From positions 1 to 29,827 of the forward strand of contig JBEKSR010000053.1 of assembly GCA_049516835.1 (NCBI GenBank): a stretch of DNA of 29,827 nucleotides, given 5' to 3'. The notes under the pieces are model-generated. The model was given only the letters and a program-made list of their open reading frames with translations. It was not told the origin of the DNA and searched no databases. A program made the position numbers and the translations under genes. Source of the stretch: Fen-178 sp049516835 (GTDB taxonomy: Bacteria; Acidobacteriota; Terriglobia; Bryobacterales; Bryobacteraceae). Below, piece by piece: positions 23,834 to 29,827 of this stretch (its first letter is position 1; each line of letters starts with the position of its first letter).

Positions 23834-24676
23834 GTGCCGCCCCGTCCAAAACATCTGCCCGACTTCGACAACCCGCCGGTTGTCGAGACGGTTTTGTCTG
23901 TCCAGTTTGAGCCGTTGTCATCAGTCCAGACCGCGCACCTTGGACTCCTCTGGGAGGAGTACCGCACAACCTTCCCTAAGTCCGAGGATCGCCCACCGCT
24001 GGATCCGGTGGTCGAGCAGTTCCCGGAAAGTCCAGTCGCTCGGGTCGGCCTCAAATTCCAGGCGTTGGAGAACTTTCCTGCCCCTCGGATCTGGTTCACC
24101 AACGATCAGGGGAGCGAGATGATCCAGGTTCAGAACGACCGATTCATCAAGAACTGGCGCAAGGAAGGGGAAGGGGCCCGCTATCCCCACTACGACGAGA
24201 CCATCCGCCCGAACTTCGATCGGGACTACACCATTTTTCTGGCTTTCCTGGAGAAGAACCAACTCGGCACCCCGCACGTCAATCAATGTGAAGTGACGTA
24301 TGTGAATCATATCCTTGCCGGCCAGGGATGGGAGCACTATGGCGACCTGGAGAAGATCTTTACATTTTGGCGGTCCCCGGACCTCGTCCCTCCCGTGCCA
24401 GCGGAGGACCTGCGCCTGCACGCCCGGTTCGTCATTCCCGGGAAGGACGGAAAGCCCATCGGTCGCCTGCACGTCGACGTACAGCCCGCAGTCAGGACCT
24501 CCGATAATCGTCCGATGTATGTCTTGCACCTGACCGCCAGGGGGCAGGTTGGCGCCGGGGTTGATTTCTTTGACATCGGTCGGGAGTGGATCGTGACAAC
24601 GTTCAAGGCGTTGACCACCAATTCAATGCACAACATTTGGAGGATCAAGAACGATGCCGGCTCTGGGAACCGCTGA
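23834..24676 (+). CDS. TIGR04255 family protein, function unknown
   Basis: A protein of about 280 residues that I recognise as TIGR04255, a family described only as sporadically distributed in prokaryotes. The diagnostic N-terminal pattern is 'HLPDFDNPPVVETVLSVQFE', then 'LSSVQTAHLGLLWEEYR', 'PPLDPVVEQFPE', and a mid segment 'RFIKNWRKEGEGARYPHYDE'. The C-terminal part is beta-rich ('RLHVDVQPAVRT', 'MYVLHLTARGQ'). No signal peptide, membrane segment or known catalytic motif is visible, so it is probably cytosolic. A GTG at 23804 opens the frame but has no ribosome site. The GTG at 23834 follows GAAAAGG with 9 bases of spacing and begins where family members usually do, so it is preferred with modest certainty. 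It is the first of three genes in an operon, overlapping the next by 23 bp. Confidence 0.85.
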   Translation: MPPRPKHLPDFDNPPVVETVLSVQFEPLSSVQTAHLGLLWEEYRTTFPKSEDRPPLDPVVEQFPESPVARVGLKFQALENFPAPRIWFTNDQGSEMIQVQNDRFIKNWRKEGEGARYPHYDETIRPNFDRDYTIFLAFLEKNQLGTPHVNQCEVTYVNHILAGQGWEHYGDLEKIFTFWRSPDLVPPVPAEDLRLHARFVIPGKDGKPIGRLHVDVQPAVRTSDNRPMYVLHLTARGQVGAGVDFFDIGREWIVTTFKALTTNSMHNIWRIKNDAGSGNR

Positions 24677-25211
24677 ACTCACAGTTCAGGAGCGCGGGAT
24701 CCTGTCGACCAGCGCGTCTGCTGTCTACCTGGATGGTTTTTCCAGGGTGGACCGTCTTCTGGTCAGCGCGTTCCAGCAGCCGGTCCCGATGCTGCGGACA
24801 CGCAAGTACTACTCTCGCGGCCAGGCGTACACCATCGAATGGCGGGATCACGGCCAGCCGCTTCCTGCGTGGTTTGACCCCCTTATGCAAGGCTTTGTCG
24901 ATCTGCTGACACTCCCGCCCAATTGGGATAGCTACGGTGCGGGTGCGATTGATCCAAGGATTGTACATGACGCGATGAACCTCATCAACGGCCTCCTTGG
25001 ACCAACAACCGCGGCTCCGCGTGTCGTGCCTTTATCGAGCGGCGGCATTCAACTTGAGTGGCGCCGGCAGGGTGTCGATCTTGAAATTGTGTTTGATCGG
25101 AACGAACAACCTTTCTTCTACTATCGAAACCGCGTGAGCGGAGACGAGTCTGAGCACGTGCTGCCTGAGAGCAGCGGTCTGCTCAGGACTATCATCGGCA
25201 ATCTTGCATAA
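24654..25211 (+). CDS. Uncharacterised partner protein with NWDSYGA and GGIQLEW motifs
   Basis: A 185-residue protein of no known function. Conspicuous segments are 'LTLPPNWDSYGAGAIDP' (85-101) and 'VVPLSSGGIQLEWRRQGVDL' (124-143) with 'LEIVFD' next to it. They alternate helix and strand and look like the conserved core of a small alpha/beta domain. I associate this pattern with genes found beside TIGR04255 genes, but this is recollection rather than a search. The ATG at 24654 follows GGAGG by 10 bases and lies inside the upstream gene (23-bp overlap), so the two are translationally coupled. No signal peptide or membrane segment is present. Confidence 0.8.
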   Translation: MPALGTAELTVQERGILSTSASAVYLDGFSRVDRLLVSAFQQPVPMLRTRKYYSRGQAYTIEWRDHGQPLPAWFDPLMQGFVDLLTLPPNWDSYGAGAIDPRIVHDAMNLINGLLGPTTAAPRVVPLSSGGIQLEWRRQGVDLEIVFDRNEQPFFYYRNRVSGDESEHVLPESSGLLRTIIGNLA

Positions 25212-25228
25212 CCGCTCGCGGGGATCGA

Positions 25229-25627
25229 ATGCCAGGCCGCGTCTTTGAAGACGATCCAAGCATTCCGGGAGACGAACGGCTGCTCCGCCGCATCCCGCGC
25301 TCATGGATTGATTGGGACGAAGACGGAACCCCGGCCATATCCTCGGCTGCTTTCAAACACGAAGAACTATCGGTCAATCTGGAGTCCGTCATGGTACGAG
25401 ACGGACGCCCACCGGCAGACGCTATCCGCAACTACGCGGGCCATGGCCTGGCTGCGATCACTGCCGCACACGCCCGCTCGCTGAACCAAGCGGTTGCTCG
25501 CGACCCGCAGCCCGAGGAACCGGCGCACGGCGTCGTCTACGGCCGGAAGAAGAGCGGCGGGGTTGGTGGCAAGCTCCGGGATGGCGCCACCTGGGTGGTG
25601 ACGCCGCTCCAATCTGAGATCGGTTAG
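25229..25627 (+). CDS. Uncharacterised third protein of the TIGR04255 operon
   Basis: A 132-residue, charged, cytosolic-looking protein without recognised function. Notable segments: 'DDPSIPGDERLLRRIPRSWI' (8-27), 'ISSAAF' (37-42), then 'LSVNLESVM', and 'RDPQPEEPAHGVVYGRKKSG' (91-110) with conserved-looking Pro, Glu, His and basic residues. Small proteins with the pattern 'P.D..LLRRIP...SSAAF...SV..' and a closing 'P.P.EPAH..V.G.K' recur in bacteria as hypothetical proteins. The start ATG at 25229 has GGGGA just upstream and lies 17 bp after the previous stop, so it is in the same transcript. It could be the small partner or effector of the trio; nothing in the sequence shows which. Confidence 0.75.
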   Translation: MPGRVFEDDPSIPGDERLLRRIPRSWIDWDEDGTPAISSAAFKHEELSVNLESVMVRDGRPPADAIRNYAGHGLAAITAAHARSLNQAVARDPQPEEPAHGVVYGRKKSGGVGGKLRDGATWVVTPLQSEIG

Positions 25628-25750
25628 ACATCATTCGCAACGGCTTCGCGCTGTGCGCTCCGCCTCACCCCCAATCTCATTCACAACAATACTTCATTGA
25701 AACCAAACGAGTTATCACATCCATCCAAACACCCCCGTTGTATCCTGTGA

Positions 25751-25900
25751 ATGGGCGGCATGAGTTCACTCAGACAAATCCTTTCCTCGCGGGCCAACCG
25801 AGGCCGCTCCCTGTACGACGGCGACTTCCTGGAACAACGTAAATTACCAAACGGACCCACTCCCGTTTCCGAGCACCCCGCGGTCCCGGCCTCTGGCGAG
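25751..25900 (+). pseudogene. Possible decayed copy of an Acidobacterial 'SLRQI..SRANG.RS.GP' repeat-family gene
   Basis: An open frame starting at 25751 (alternative ATG 25760) reads MSSLRQILSSRANRGRSLYD and then loses sense in proline/serine-rich sequence. The first 17 residues resemble the start of a multi-copy Acidobacteria/Planctomycetes hypothetical family ('..RQI.ASRANG..S.GPVTPEGK'). The expected GPVTPEGK continuation is missing. The frame runs on through repeats and into tRNA-Arg, so it is unlikely to be a working gene as it stands. Confidence 0.35.
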
Positions 25901-25906
25901 TACTCC

Positions 25907-26186
25907 GATTGGCTTTGTTCCGCCGCCGCCGATCCCCTCCGCAACCCGGCCCTGCTTCAACCGCCGGCAAACGGATTGGCTTTGTTCCTCCTCGCAGCGG
26001 GTCCGCAGCCCCTGATTACAGGGCAGTTAACCACGAATTGGCTTCGTTTCGCAATTTCCGGTCGCCGCCGCAGTCCGACCGCATCCGCACTCCGACCCCG
26101 ACCCGTCCTCATTCCCTCCACACCTCGCTCGCTCTGTTCGGGTCTGTTGATTCAATTGAAGTTAACTCGAAATTGGCTTCGTTCCG
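25907..26186. repeat. Dispersed 15-bp ATTGGCTTYGTT repeats in the gap before tRNA-Arg
   Basis: Copies of (g/a)attggctt(t/c)gtt(c/t)c begin near 25907, 25974, 26036 and 26171. The spacing is 67, 62 and 135 bp, the last about twice the unit. The third and fourth copies also share an upstream 'agttaac'. The whole 25628-26248 gap (621 bp) otherwise shows no convincing gene apart from the fragment at 25751 and the promoter-like element near 26210. Confidence 0.7.
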
Positions 26187-26209
26187 TCAACTCCTGGCTG
26201 CCCCCGCCC

Positions 26210-26239
26210 TTGGCCCCCGGCCCCTGCTGCCGCTACAAT
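26210..26239 (+). promoter_or_regulatory. Candidate promoter of tRNA-Arg, overlapping a heptamer repeat
   Basis: A ttggcc element at 26210-26215 and tacaat at 26234-26239 are separated by 18 bp. The predicted transcript start lies just before the mature tRNA end at 26249. The -35 element lies within a pair of YYGGCCC heptamers (26210-26223). Confidence 0.5.
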
Positions 26240-26248
26240 GAACTCAGT

Positions 26249-26326
26249 GGGGACGTAGCTCAGCCTGGATAGAGCGGTCGCCTCCTAAGCGACAGGTCGG
26301 CAGTTCGAGTCTGCCCGTCCCTACCA
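26249..26326 (+). tRNA. tRNA-Arg (anticodon CCT), CCA encoded
   Basis: It folds as a full cloverleaf. The acceptor stem is 26249-26255 with 26316-26322 (first pair G-U), the D arm 26258-26275 with 4-bp stem, and the anticodon arm 26277-26293 with loop ctcctaa giving anticodon CCT. The T arm is 26299-26315 (ggcag / ctgcc, loop ttcgagt), the discriminator A is at 26323, and CCA is encoded at 26324-26326. It reads AGG codons. The next gene begins six bases after the CCA. Confidence 0.97.
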
Positions 26327-26332
26327 CTCTCA

Positions 26333-27217
26333 ATGGCGGATTCCCGGGTGTACGCCTTCGGGCCGTTCCACTACGACGCGGAACAGCGGCTGCTGTTCCG
26401 GCAGGACGAAGTGGTTCCGCTGGTGCCCAAGGCAATCGACACGTTGCACGTGCTGCTGGAACAGCGCGGGCGGGTGGTGGAAAAGGCTGAACTCATGAAG
26501 TTGGTGTGGCCGGACACCACCGTCGAGGAAGTCGGGCTGGCGCGCAACATTTCGCTGCTGCGCAAGGCGCTCGACGACGAATCGGGCCAGTACATCGAGA
26601 CCATCCCGCGGCGCGGATACCGGTTTGTTGCGGAGGGGTCGGGCGGGGTACCCGCCGCTGGTGCGGGTCGGGGCCAGGGGCCAGGGAAACGCTGGCCAGG
26701 GAAACAGTGGCTGGTGTTGGCGGCCTGCATCGTGGCGCTGGGCGGAATCGTCTACTGGCAGTTCTACACGCCGTCGAGATACCTGCCGCAAGGGCCGGGG
26801 ATCGCCAGCTTGGCGGTGGTCCCGTTTGAGTCGCTGACTTTCGAGTTAGATCGGTCCGCCTTCTCGCGGGGCCTCAGCGATCTGCTGGTGGCGGACCTGT
26901 CGAAGCTGGATCGGGTCCAGGTGATCTCGCCGAGCACGGTACGGCGCTACACATGGCTGGGAATCTCGACGGGACTGATGGGGCGCCTGCTGGGGCTGGA
27001 AGTCCTGGTGGAAGGGACCGTCCAGAAGGTTGGCGAGCGGATCGCAATCACGGCACGTCTGGTGGATGTGCATACGGGCAAGCTGATCTGGGCTGAGGTT
27101 TACGATTATCCGGCGGCAGACCTGGGACAGATCCAAACCGAGGTCGCACGGAAGGTGGCCACGCAAGTGGGAGCGCATCTGGCCATCCACGGGCGCTTCC
27201 CCCGGTCTGATCGTTGA
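26333..27217 (+). CDS. Transmembrane winged-helix (OmpR-type) regulator with TolB/FlgO-like domain
   Basis: A 294-residue CadC-like one-component regulator. Residues about 5-100 form an OmpR/PhoB-type winged helix ('LVPKAIDTLHVLLEQRGRVV', 'LVWPDTTVEEVGLARNISLL', 'YIETIPRRGYRFVAEG'). A Gly/Pro linker (102-122) partly made of a heptamer DNA repeat follows, then one membrane helix (about 126-142). The outside domain starts 'ASLAVVPFESLTFELDRSAF' and continues 'LVEGTVQKVGERIAITARLV' and 'VHTGKLIWAEVYDYP', the FlgO/TolB-N-like module common in Acidobacteria. The C-terminal TPR tail many relatives carry is absent. The ATG at 26333 has no ribosome site because tRNA-Arg ends six bases upstream; a GTG at 26348 is an alternative. 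It probably senses an envelope signal and may control the operon that follows 100 bp later. Confidence 0.85.
   Translation: MADSRVYAFGPFHYDAEQRLLFRQDEVVPLVPKAIDTLHVLLEQRGRVVEKAELMKLVWPDTTVEEVGLARNISLLRKALDDESGQYIETIPRRGYRFVAEGSGGVPAAGAGRGQGPGKRWPGKQWLVLAACIVALGGIVYWQFYTPSRYLPQGPGIASLAVVPFESLTFELDRSAFSRGLSDLLVADLSKLDRVQVISPSTVRRYTWLGISTGLMGRLLGLEVLVEGTVQKVGERIAITARLVDVHTGKLIWAEVYDYPAADLGQIQTEVARKVATQVGAHLAIHGRFPRSDR
26671..26686. repeat. Tandem GGGCCAG heptamers in the linker of the winged-helix regulator
   Basis: Two exact gggccag units (26671-26684) plus gg, followed by a related 'ggccagggaaac' pair. In the other orientation the units are ctggccc, as at 5512-5546. They encode Gly/Gln/Pro residues between the DNA-binding domain and the membrane helix. 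Confidence 0.65.
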
Positions 27218-27317
27218 GAAGCGTTCGCGAAGAGTTCGCGCAGGGATTCCGAAGGGATATCGAAGCTCTTTTCGCACCGCGCTGGGCCGATGCTGGTGTT
27301 GAAAGGAGTGTTCTTCC

Positions 27318-27779
27318 ATGAAAGTTCCAGACCTGGCGGCGATCGGGCTGATCGCGGCGCTGGCGGTCGCGCAGGCCCCCGCGCAGACGGTCCGGGTGGG
27401 CACGTTTCACAAGGCGTCCATCGTGGTGGCCTTCTACCGGTCCCCGTTGTGGGCTGAAAGCCTGAAGGCGAAAATGGCGGAGATGGCGGTGGCGAAGGCG
27501 GCGAACGATACCAAGAAGGTCCAGGAACTGGATGCGTGGGGGAATGCTCACCAGGAGACGGCGCACCAGCAACTGGCGGGCGAGGCGCCGATCACCAACA
27601 TCCTCGAGGCGTTGGCGCCGGGCTTGCCGGAGATTGCCAAGAAGGCGCGGGTGGCGATGATTGTGGCGGACTTGCCGTATGCCGATAGCTCGGTCGAGAC
27701 GGTAGACGTCACGGATATGTTGCTCGACTGGCTGAAAGCCGACGAGCGGACACGCACGATTGTGCGGGGATTGCAATGA
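27318..27779 (+). CDS. Secreted small helical protein, OmpH/Skp-like
   Basis: A 153-residue exported protein. The signal peptide has a hydrophobic core at 6-18 and probable cleavage after APA, before QT. The mature part starts with a strand 'VRVGTFHKASIVVAFYRSPL' followed by a long charged helix ('WAESLKAKMAEMAVAKAAND'), which recalls the strand-then-coiled-coil layout of OmpH/Skp periplasmic chaperones. The C-terminal half adds 'KKARVAMIVADLPYA' and 'VDVTDMLLDWLKAD', so it is at best a divergent relative. The ATG follows GAAAGGAG with 9 bases of spacing, a strong site. It overlaps the next gene by 4 bp (ATGA). Its function is not known. Confidence 0.7.
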   Translation: MKVPDLAAIGLIAALAVAQAPAQTVRVGTFHKASIVVAFYRSPLWAESLKAKMAEMAVAKAANDTKKVQELDAWGNAHQETAHQQLAGEAPITNILEALAPGLPEIAKKARVAMIVADLPYADSSVETVDVTDMLLDWLKADERTRTIVRGLQ

Positions 27780-28573
27780 GCGCCGCGAGGCCGGCAGCGG
27801 TGATTGCCCGCTGGACGGCGCGGATTGCGGGCACGCTGATGGCCCTGTTCTTCCTGGCATTCTTCGTCGGAGAAGGATTCCCGAACATCTTCCGGCTGCC
27901 CTGGCGGGAGAGTCTTTCGGTCCTGGCCCTGAGCGCCGTCGTGGCGGGGTTGCTTCTCGCCTGGAAGTGGGAGGGGTTGGGGGGCGCGGTCGTGCTGGCT
28001 GCGGTCGGTCTGATGCCCCTGATCGGCACGCGGGGGATTGGGCTGCTCCTGGTGCCGGCGGCGATCGGGTTGTTGCACCTGGTGTGTTGGTGGAGGCTCA
28101 GATCCGCGGGGGTGGGCTGGGAGGTGCCAAGGAAAGTCCTGATTGTGGTGGGGCTGGCGGTGGGGGTTTTCATACTGCTTTGCGCCAACGAGGCGTTCGG
28201 CATGCCACCGCTGATGACGCCGGCTTTCCATCCGCCGCGGGATATGGTGGGGACCTGGGAGGCAAAGCTGGGGAGTATGGACGCGGTTTTCACCATCAAT
28301 CCCGATGCATCGGTGTCGGGCAGGATTGGGGACGCGACCCTGACGAACGGGCGCATGATCTACAACCGAAGCTGGTTTGGGAAACTCATGCATTGGCGCA
28401 CCGATTACTTGAGAATGGGCAAGTTGTCGCGGGTTGTGCGGCCATCGGAGCGGGTCGCCGGTGATGGGTTTACGGCGCCGCTCACGATGAGGGGGGTGGG
28501 TTTGGAGGGGGCGCTGTTTCTGTCGCAACAGCCGTTGGGGCTGAAGCTGAGAAAGCGGCAGGTCCGGCCATGA
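27776..28573 (+). CDS. Polytopic membrane protein with C-terminal soluble domain
   Basis: A 265-residue protein of unrecognised family. The N-terminal 140 residues hold about five hydrophobic helices (near 15-35, 45-62, 68-82, 87-105 and 118-138). The last 115 residues are soluble and beta-rich, beginning 'DMVGTWEAKLGSMDAVFTIN', then 'PDASVSGRIGDATLTNGRMI' and 'APLTMRGVGLEGALFLSQ'. The 'GTWE...i.pdg.v.G.ig.a.l' rhythm resembles small lipocalin-like or lipid/ligand-binding barrel domains, but this is a guess. It shares an ATGA with the genes on both sides, so all three are probably one translationally coupled unit. Confidence 0.75.
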   Translation: MSAARPAAVIARWTARIAGTLMALFFLAFFVGEGFPNIFRLPWRESLSVLALSAVVAGLLLAWKWEGLGGAVVLAAVGLMPLIGTRGIGLLLVPAAIGLLHLVCWWRLRSAGVGWEVPRKVLIVVGLAVGVFILLCANEAFGMPPLMTPAFHPPRDMVGTWEAKLGSMDAVFTINPDASVSGRIGDATLTNGRMIYNRSWFGKLMHWRTDYLRMGKLSRVVRPSERVAGDGFTAPLTMRGVGLEGALFLSQQPLGLKLRKRQVRP

Positions 28574-29827
28574 CGATTCTCCTGGTTCTCCCCGCCGGTG
28601 AGCGGGTGCGCATAACGAGGGACCGCCCCGCGGTGCCGAAGCGCTCCATGCTTCGATTCAGCGTGCTGCCGCTGACGACCGTGGCCGCGCTGACGCCACC
28701 CGAACATTCGGTTCGGATCACGGATGAGAACGTCGAGCCGCTTGATTTCGACGCCGACGTCGACGTGGTTGGCGTCACTTTCATGACCGCGTTGGCGCCG
28801 CGGGCCTACGAGATCGCCCGCCAATTCAGGGCGCGCGGCAAGACTGTCGTCGGCGGCGGATTTCACCCAACGCTTTGCCCGGAGGAGGCGGCGGAACACT
28901 TCGATGCGATCGTCCTCGGAGACGCCGAAGGCGCCTGGGAAGAGGTGTTGCGGGACATAGAAGCAGGCCGGTTGCGCAAGATCTACCGCGCCCGCCGCGC
29001 GGATGTCTGCGAGAGCGGCATTCCAGTCCCTCGCCGCGATCTGCTGACGCGCACCGCGGAGTTCTACGTCACCATCAACGCCGTTCAGACCGGGCGTGGT
29101 TGCCAGCATGCCTGCCGGTACTGCTCCGTGACGGCATTCCACCAACAAACGCATCGGCGCCGTCCGCTGGCCGGGGTGCTGGCGGAACTGCGGGCCATCC
29201 CGCGCGACTTCATCTTCGTGGACGACAACATCATGACTTGCCGCGAGTACGCCAGGGACCTGTTCCGCTCGATGATCCCACTCCGGAAACGCTGGGTGGC
29301 CCAATGTTCCATCGAGATTGCGGATGATCCCGAGCTCTTGCGGTTGGCGCGCGCGGCGGGCTGCCGCGGATTGTTCATCGGCATCGAGACCGTAAGCCAG
29401 GAGAACCTCGCGGCCATGGGCAAAGAGTTCAACGACAGCCGTCACTACCACGCACGATTGCGCGAGATCCGCCGGCAAGGCATTGGCGTGGTGGCGGGCA
29501 TGATCGTCGGGCTTGACAAGGACGACGTGAGCGTCTTCGAGCGTGCCTTGCGGTTCTTGCGGCAGGCGCGAATCGATGCGCTCCAGCTCAACATCCTCAC
29601 GCCGCTCCCCGGCACGCCGCTGTTCGCCGACATGGAGCGCGCGGGCCGCGTGACGGATTACGACTGGAGCCGTTATGACTTCCGGCACGTCGTGTTTCGG
29701 CCGTCGGGAATGACCGCCGCGCAACTCCAGGAGGGCGCCGACTGGCTCTACGCGCAATTCTACCGGCTCGACCGCGTACTGGGACGCTTCGTGCGCGCCC
29801 TGTTCACGTGCGGATGGCTCCCGGCGC
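28570..29827 (+). CDS. B12-binding-type radical SAM protein (3' end outside the window)
   Basis: At least 419 residues, open at the right edge. The N-terminal 140 residues are a cobalamin-binding-like Rossmann domain ('DVDVVGVTFMTALAPRAYEI', 'KTVVGGGFHPTLCPEEAAEH', 'DAIVLGDAEGAWEEVL'). The usual DxHxxG cobalamin-ligand motif is not seen. The radical SAM barrel has its 4Fe-4S motif CxxxCxxC at C178, C182 and C185 ('GRGCQHACRYCSVTAFHQQ'). 'DFIFVDDNIM', 'CRGLFIGIETVSQENL' and 'ALQLNILTPLPGTPLF' follow, typical of the subfamily that includes hopanoid, methyl-transfer and B12-radical enzymes of unknown substrate. The ATG overlaps the upstream stop (ATGA). Confidence 0.9.
   Translation, partial: MTILLVLPAGERVRITRDRPAVPKRSMLRFSVLPLTTVAALTPPEHSVRITDENVEPLDFDADVDVVGVTFMTALAPRAYEIARQFRARGKTVVGGGFHPTLCPEEAAEHFDAIVLGDAEGAWEEVLRDIEAGRLRKIYRARRADVCESGIPVPRRDLLTRTAEFYVTINAVQTGRGCQHACRYCSVTAFHQQTHRRRPLAGVLAELRAIPRDFIFVDDNIMTCREYARDLFRSMIPLRKRWVAQCSIEIADDPELLRLARAAGCRGLFIGIETVSQENLAAMGKEFNDSRHYHARLREIRRQGIGVVAGMIVGLDKDDVSVFERALRFLRQARIDALQLNILTPLPGTPLFADMERAGRVTDYDWSRYDFRHVVFRPSGMTAAQLQEGADWLYAQFYRLDRVLGRFVRALFTCGWLPA

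Noticed and set aside
17612..26248. Whether the restriction/TIGR04255 block is an integrated island using tRNA-Arg as attachment site
   Set aside because: I looked for a second copy of the tRNA 3' end near 17612 and for an integrase gene, and saw neither within the window.
28405..29757. 450-codon frame on the minus strand at the right end
   Set aside because: The plus strand over the same stretch encodes a clear radical SAM protein with CxxxCxxC; the minus frame is its shadow.
1..29827. CRISPR arrays and insertion sequences
   Set aside because: No regularly spaced identical direct repeats with spacers and no transposase gene were seen. The repeats before tRNA-Arg are too few and too divergent for a CRISPR.

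Overview
The window looks like part of a chromosome from an Acidobacteriota bacterium of the Solibacter/Bryobacter type. The evidence is high GC, a secreted repeat protein ending in the Solibacter-type C-terminal domain (TIGR03437 style), a winged-helix plus TolB/FlgO-like membrane regulator of the kind abundant in that group, and abundant short dispersed repeats. Placement is by recognition of protein families only; no search was run.

Layout. 198-6116 (minus strand): a large secreted BACON/Ig-like repeat protein and a membrane-anchored spermidine-synthase-like protein. 6133-7562 (minus): a 26-codon relic resembling the start of an acyl-CoA dehydrogenase, then a Glu/Leu-type dehydrogenase. 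7722-12068 (plus): a TPR protein with a probable C-terminal outer-membrane barrel, a glycoside-hydrolase-like secreted protein overlapping it, and a MerR regulator. 12070-16369 (minus): the chromosome-segregation and tRNA/rRNA-modification block mnmG-rsmG-parA-parB. Two near-perfect parS sites lie between rsmG and parA, beside a REP-like double hairpin; this arrangement is typical near bacterial replication origins. purD (plus) diverges from mnmG with an 18-bp gap.

17630-25627 is an accessory block. It holds a complete overlapping type I restriction-modification operon (hsdM-hsdS-hsdR, minus strand) and, divergent from it, a compact three-gene operon (plus strand) of uncharacterised proteins. 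The first of the three belongs to the sporadically distributed TIGR04255 family, and the other two carry clear conserved-looking motifs but no known function. This trio, next to a restriction system and followed by a repeat-rich stretch and a tRNA, is the best candidate here for an undescribed system.

25628-26248 is non-coding and repeat-rich, with a possible gene remnant. tRNA-Arg(CCU) follows at 26249-26326. Six bases after its CCA begins a winged-helix/TolB-like transmembrane regulator. A tight operon closes the window: a secreted OmpH/Skp-like small protein, a polytopic membrane protein and a B12-binding-type radical SAM protein joined by two ATGA overlaps. The last gene runs off the right edge.

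Genes mostly abut or overlap. The only gaps over 250 bp are the parS/REP region and the repeat region before the tRNA.
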